Below, piece by piece: positions 61,843-64,000 of a stretch of 64,000 nt of DNA (the first letter of the stretch is position 1; each line of letters starts with the position of its first letter). A program made the translations under genes and the position numbers. The notes beneath the pieces are model-generated. The model had not been told where the DNA came from, did not search any database, and was given only the letters and a program-made list of their open reading frames with translations. This stretch comes from Ensifer sp. Root278 (GTDB lineage Bacteria > Pseudomonadota > Alphaproteobacteria > Rhizobiales > Rhizobiaceae), in assembly GCF_001429285.1 (NCBI RefSeq), contig NZ_LMJJ01000043.1, positions 164,184 through 228,183 on the forward strand, read 5' to 3'.

Positions 61843-63119
61843 TACGCATCGATGACAGGCTCTACGACGAGTCCTATTTCGGCGAAACATCGGCACGATT
61901 GGCCGCCGAAGTCGGCCTTCGCGAACGCGATACCGGCCGCTATGCCGTTTGTTTTGCCGAGACGGTCGACTGGCTGTCGCTGTTCTTCGCCATCCGCAAG
62001 GCGGGCGCGAGCGTGCTGCCGATCCACCCCGGAACACCCTATCCGGCCGCACGCAAGCTCGCGATCGGCGCCGGTTGCGATCGGCTGTTCTATAACAGCC
62101 TGACGGCCGAAGTTCTCGGGGAAGCCGAGGACGCTTCGCCGCAGGGAACGCTGCTGCAGATGAGTTCCGGCACGACAGGCGCGCCGAAGTGCATCGCGCG
62201 CAGCTGGCAGGAGATCGGCGCCGAAATCGAAAGCTATGTTCGCACGTTCCGCGAGCCGGAGGACATGACGCCGGTCATCGCCTGCCCGACCACCCATTCC
62301 TACGGGCTGATCTGCGGCATTCTGGTGGCGTTGAGGCGCGGCCAGACGCCCGTGATCGTCAACACCGGGAACCCGAAATATCTGCTGAAGGTGCTGCGCG
62401 AAACGGAGCGGCCGTTGCTCTATTCGTCGCCGGCGATCCTGCACACCTTGGCGCGGCTTCTGCCCCAGGGCGAACAGATCCACGCGACGATGACGTCCGG
62501 CACCCTGCTCCCCGATCCATGGTTTGCCGATATCCGCGCCAAGAGCCAGTTCATGTTCCAGCAATATGGCTGCTCCGAATCCGGCTGCATCGCCATCAAT
62601 CCGGATGTCGCCGCCGCTGGCGACATGGGCTTCGTGCTGCCGCATCTTTCCGCGGAAACGGGCAGCAGTTTCGAAGACGCCGGAGAGATTGTCGTCAGGA
62701 ATGGCGATGGCGCGCCGATCCACACGCGTGATCTCGGCTATCGCCGCGCCGACGGCATGCTGGTCTTCGTCTCGCGTCTGGACGACATGATCAATGTTTC
62801 CGGCCTCAACGTCTATCCGAAGGACGTGGAGGATGCCGTCATGGCCATGCCCGCGATCACCGATGCGGTCGCCTTCCGCAAGAGCGACCGTTTTGCCGGG
62901 GAGCGCGTCGCTCTGCTCTTCAGCGCCGAGGTCCAGGTGGCGCCGCAGGCGGTACGCGAATGGTGCAGCCGCCATCTCGCGGGCCACCAGTTGCCGATGG
63001 AGATCCTGCAGGTCGACGCGGTCCCGCGTCAGGCGAACGGCAAGATCAGCCGTCGCGATGTCGCGGCCCGCCATATGGCAGGGGAGTTCAACAGGCCGAT
63101 GGCGGGAGCTGCATCATGA
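61839..63119 (+). CDS. asbC: AMP-dependent aryl acid ligase (AsbC-like)
   Basis: A 426-residue ANL-superfamily ligase, shorter than acyl-CoA synthetases as in AsbC. The phosphate loop is LLQMSSGTTGAPKCIAR, then the motif FQQYGCSESGCIAIN, the ribose-binding aspartate in HTRDLGYRRADGMLVFVSRLDDMINVSG (in parts), and the C-terminal lysine in VPRQANGKISRRDV. In the petrobactin pathway AsbC activates 3,4-dihydroxybenzoate and loads it on AsbD. No specificity can be read here. ATGA overlaps bind it to genes on both sides. Confidence 0.83.
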   Translation: MIRIDDRLYDESYFGETSARLAAEVGLRERDTGRYAVCFAETVDWLSLFFAIRKAGASVLPIHPGTPYPAARKLAIGAGCDRLFYNSLTAEVLGEAEDASPQGTLLQMSSGTTGAPKCIARSWQEIGAEIESYVRTFREPEDMTPVIACPTTHSYGLICGILVALRRGQTPVIVNTGNPKYLLKVLRETERPLLYSSPAILHTLARLLPQGEQIHATMTSGTLLPDPWFADIRAKSQFMFQQYGCSESGCIAINPDVAAAGDMGFVLPHLSAETGSSFEDAGEIVVRNGDGAPIHTRDLGYRRADGMLVFVSRLDDMINVSGLNVYPKDVEDAVMAMPAITDAVAFRKSDRFAGERVALLFSAEVQVAPQAVREWCSRHLAGHQLPMEILQVDAVPRQANGKISRRDVAARHMAGEFNRPMAGAAS

Positions 63120-64000
63120 GCGAGAACGAAATCCTGGCGGCGATCGAGACCGTTCTCATCGAAAAGATGGCACATGGGCACATGGAGGGGTTCGGCCCGG
63201 ATGCCCGCCTCAACGAAGACCTCTATCTCGATTCCGTCCTGATCCTGGAGATCTTCCTCAATCTCGAGCTCGAATACGGACTTTCCGTGCCGGAAGAGGC
63301 GATCGCAAAACAGGAGATCGTGACGGTCGGCGATCTCGTCTCGCTCTATCTGCCGAGGACAACGGGTACCGTCGTTCCCGCCTTTCCGCTCACAGGCGGG
63401 ACGACCGACGAGGGTGTCCATGGCGAAGCCTATTATGACATCAAGGTGCATTGCTTCGTCAGTTGCGTCTCCGATGGCTTGAAGCGAAACGGGCTGGACC
63501 AGCGGCCGTTCTATTTCGGTGTCTGGGATGCGAAGTTCGCGGTCAGCGACCGCTTCGAGCTTCTCTATCACGCACCCGACATTACCCAGGAATTCTTCCG
63601 CGGCTGGTTCGAGCGGCTCTACGGTGTCTCCTTCGTCGAATGGTACGATCCGGAGCGCACCAAGCTCGACAACCTCGCAGTGCTCACCGGTCTTCTCAAA
63701 CAGCGCAGCGAAACCGGCTCGGTCATGGTCATGCTCGATATGTTCCATCTGCCGGAGCGCGAGAACAAGTTTAATCAGAACCCGTTTCCGCACTATCTCA
63801 TGCTGCAGGAGACCGCCGATCCCGAGACCTGGTTCGTGCATGATCCGGACTATCGCTGGGAAGGCGAGATCGCCAAGGAAAAGGTCATTCACGCGATCCT
63901 GCAGCCGACGGTCGGCGGCGGCTACGTCTTCGATAATGCCGAAGCGCGCGCGCCGCACGCGGAAGACCTGAAGGCCTATTTCGAGGCATGCTTCGTCAGA
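63116..64000 (+). CDS. Fused aryl carrier protein and DUF6005 condensing domain (AsbD-AsbE), partial
   Basis: The open frame starts at ATG 63116 (overlapping the ligase stop) and is still open at the window end, giving 295 residues. Residues 1-80 form an acyl carrier domain, with the phosphopantetheine serine S40 in LYLDSVLILEIF. From about residue 95 the chain is an AsbE-like DUF6005/BtrH-N type domain: EAYYDIKVHCFVSCVSDGLKRNG with a CFVSC catalytic-like motif, then VMVMLDMFHLP and WFVHDPDYRWEG. In Bacillus the carrier AsbD and the enzyme AsbE, which condenses the aryl group with spermidine, are separate genes. Here they are joined. The stop codon and any asbF lie beyond the window. Confidence 0.8.
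   Translation, partial: MSENEILAAIETVLIEKMAHGHMEGFGPDARLNEDLYLDSVLILEIFLNLELEYGLSVPEEAIAKQEIVTVGDLVSLYLPRTTGTVVPAFPLTGGTTDEGVHGEAYYDIKVHCFVSCVSDGLKRNGLDQRPFYFGVWDAKFAVSDRFELLYHAPDITQEFFRGWFERLYGVSFVEWYDPERTKLDNLAVLTGLLKQRSETGSVMVMLDMFHLPERENKFNQNPFPHYLMLQETADPETWFVHDPDYRWEGEIAKEKVIHAILQPTVGGGYVFDNAEARAPHAEDLKAYFEACFVR

Overview
The window is high-GC DNA (genes dense in GC-rich codons, AT-rich islands only at a few promoters) and reads as an alphaproteobacterium of the Rhizobiales, most likely Ensifer/Sinorhizobium or a close relative. The grounds are two 107-bp palindromic intergenic repeats that look like rhizobial RIME elements, an HWE-type histidine kinase with a single-domain response regulator, and the general run of LysR, GST, YghU and MFS genes. 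No rRNA, tRNA, CRISPR array, insertion sequence or phage gene was seen. It looks like an accessory replicon or a flexible chromosomal segment: small regulator-plus-target modules, three iron-uptake loci, and several decaying genes.

Layout. 0-9 kb: EamA exporter, PQQ-type sugar dehydrogenase, an SRPBCC/ArsR pair behind a double operator, an SDR remnant, HWE kinase plus response regulator, cysteine hydrolase, divergent MFS/TetR pair around a 23-bp perfect palindrome, CHRD protein. 9-13.5 kb: sugar-type ABC transporter operon (binding protein, aldo/keto reductase, two permeases, no ATPase). 13.6-19 kb: RIME copy 1, YghU, VOC and GST proteins, alpha/beta hydrolase divergent from an Rrf2 regulator, GNAT. 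19-22.3 kb: AraC regulator plus TonB siderophore receptor. 22.5-29 kb: second ArsR/SRPBCC pair (SRPBCC frameshifted), a broken GlxA-type regulator, LysR with two DJ-1/PfpI proteins, PhnD-like protein, fatty acid desaturase. 29-36.7 kb: LysR and a hydroxamate-siderophore operon fhuA-fhuD-fhuB-fhuF-fhuC. 37-42 kb: yhiI-rbbA-yhhJ-type ABC export system. 42.8-45.7 kb: two tandem secreted ClpP-fold paralogues, one apparently without catalytic residues, and a MYG1 family protein. 45.8-53.3 kb: LysR/SDR, MFS/HxlR, GGDEF and ALDH/LysR modules.

53.7-64 kb is the most notable region: FecI-type sigma factor, FecR anti-sigma, a TonB receptor with an STN signalling domain, a DUF2218 protein, then a tightly overlapping NIS siderophore operon whose order (IucA/IucC synthetase, second IucA/IucC synthetase, AMP-dependent aryl ligase, carrier protein, DUF6005 condensing domain) is that of the petrobactin genes asbABCDE. 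The carrier protein and the AsbE-like domain are fused in one reading frame that runs off the window end. Two near-identical ECF-type promoter motifs precede fecR and the receptor. Together with the two other receptors and the Fhu transporter, the window is an iron-acquisition hub: a probable 3,4-catecholate/citrate siderophore is made and sensed here, while hydroxamate siderophores are imported by fhu.
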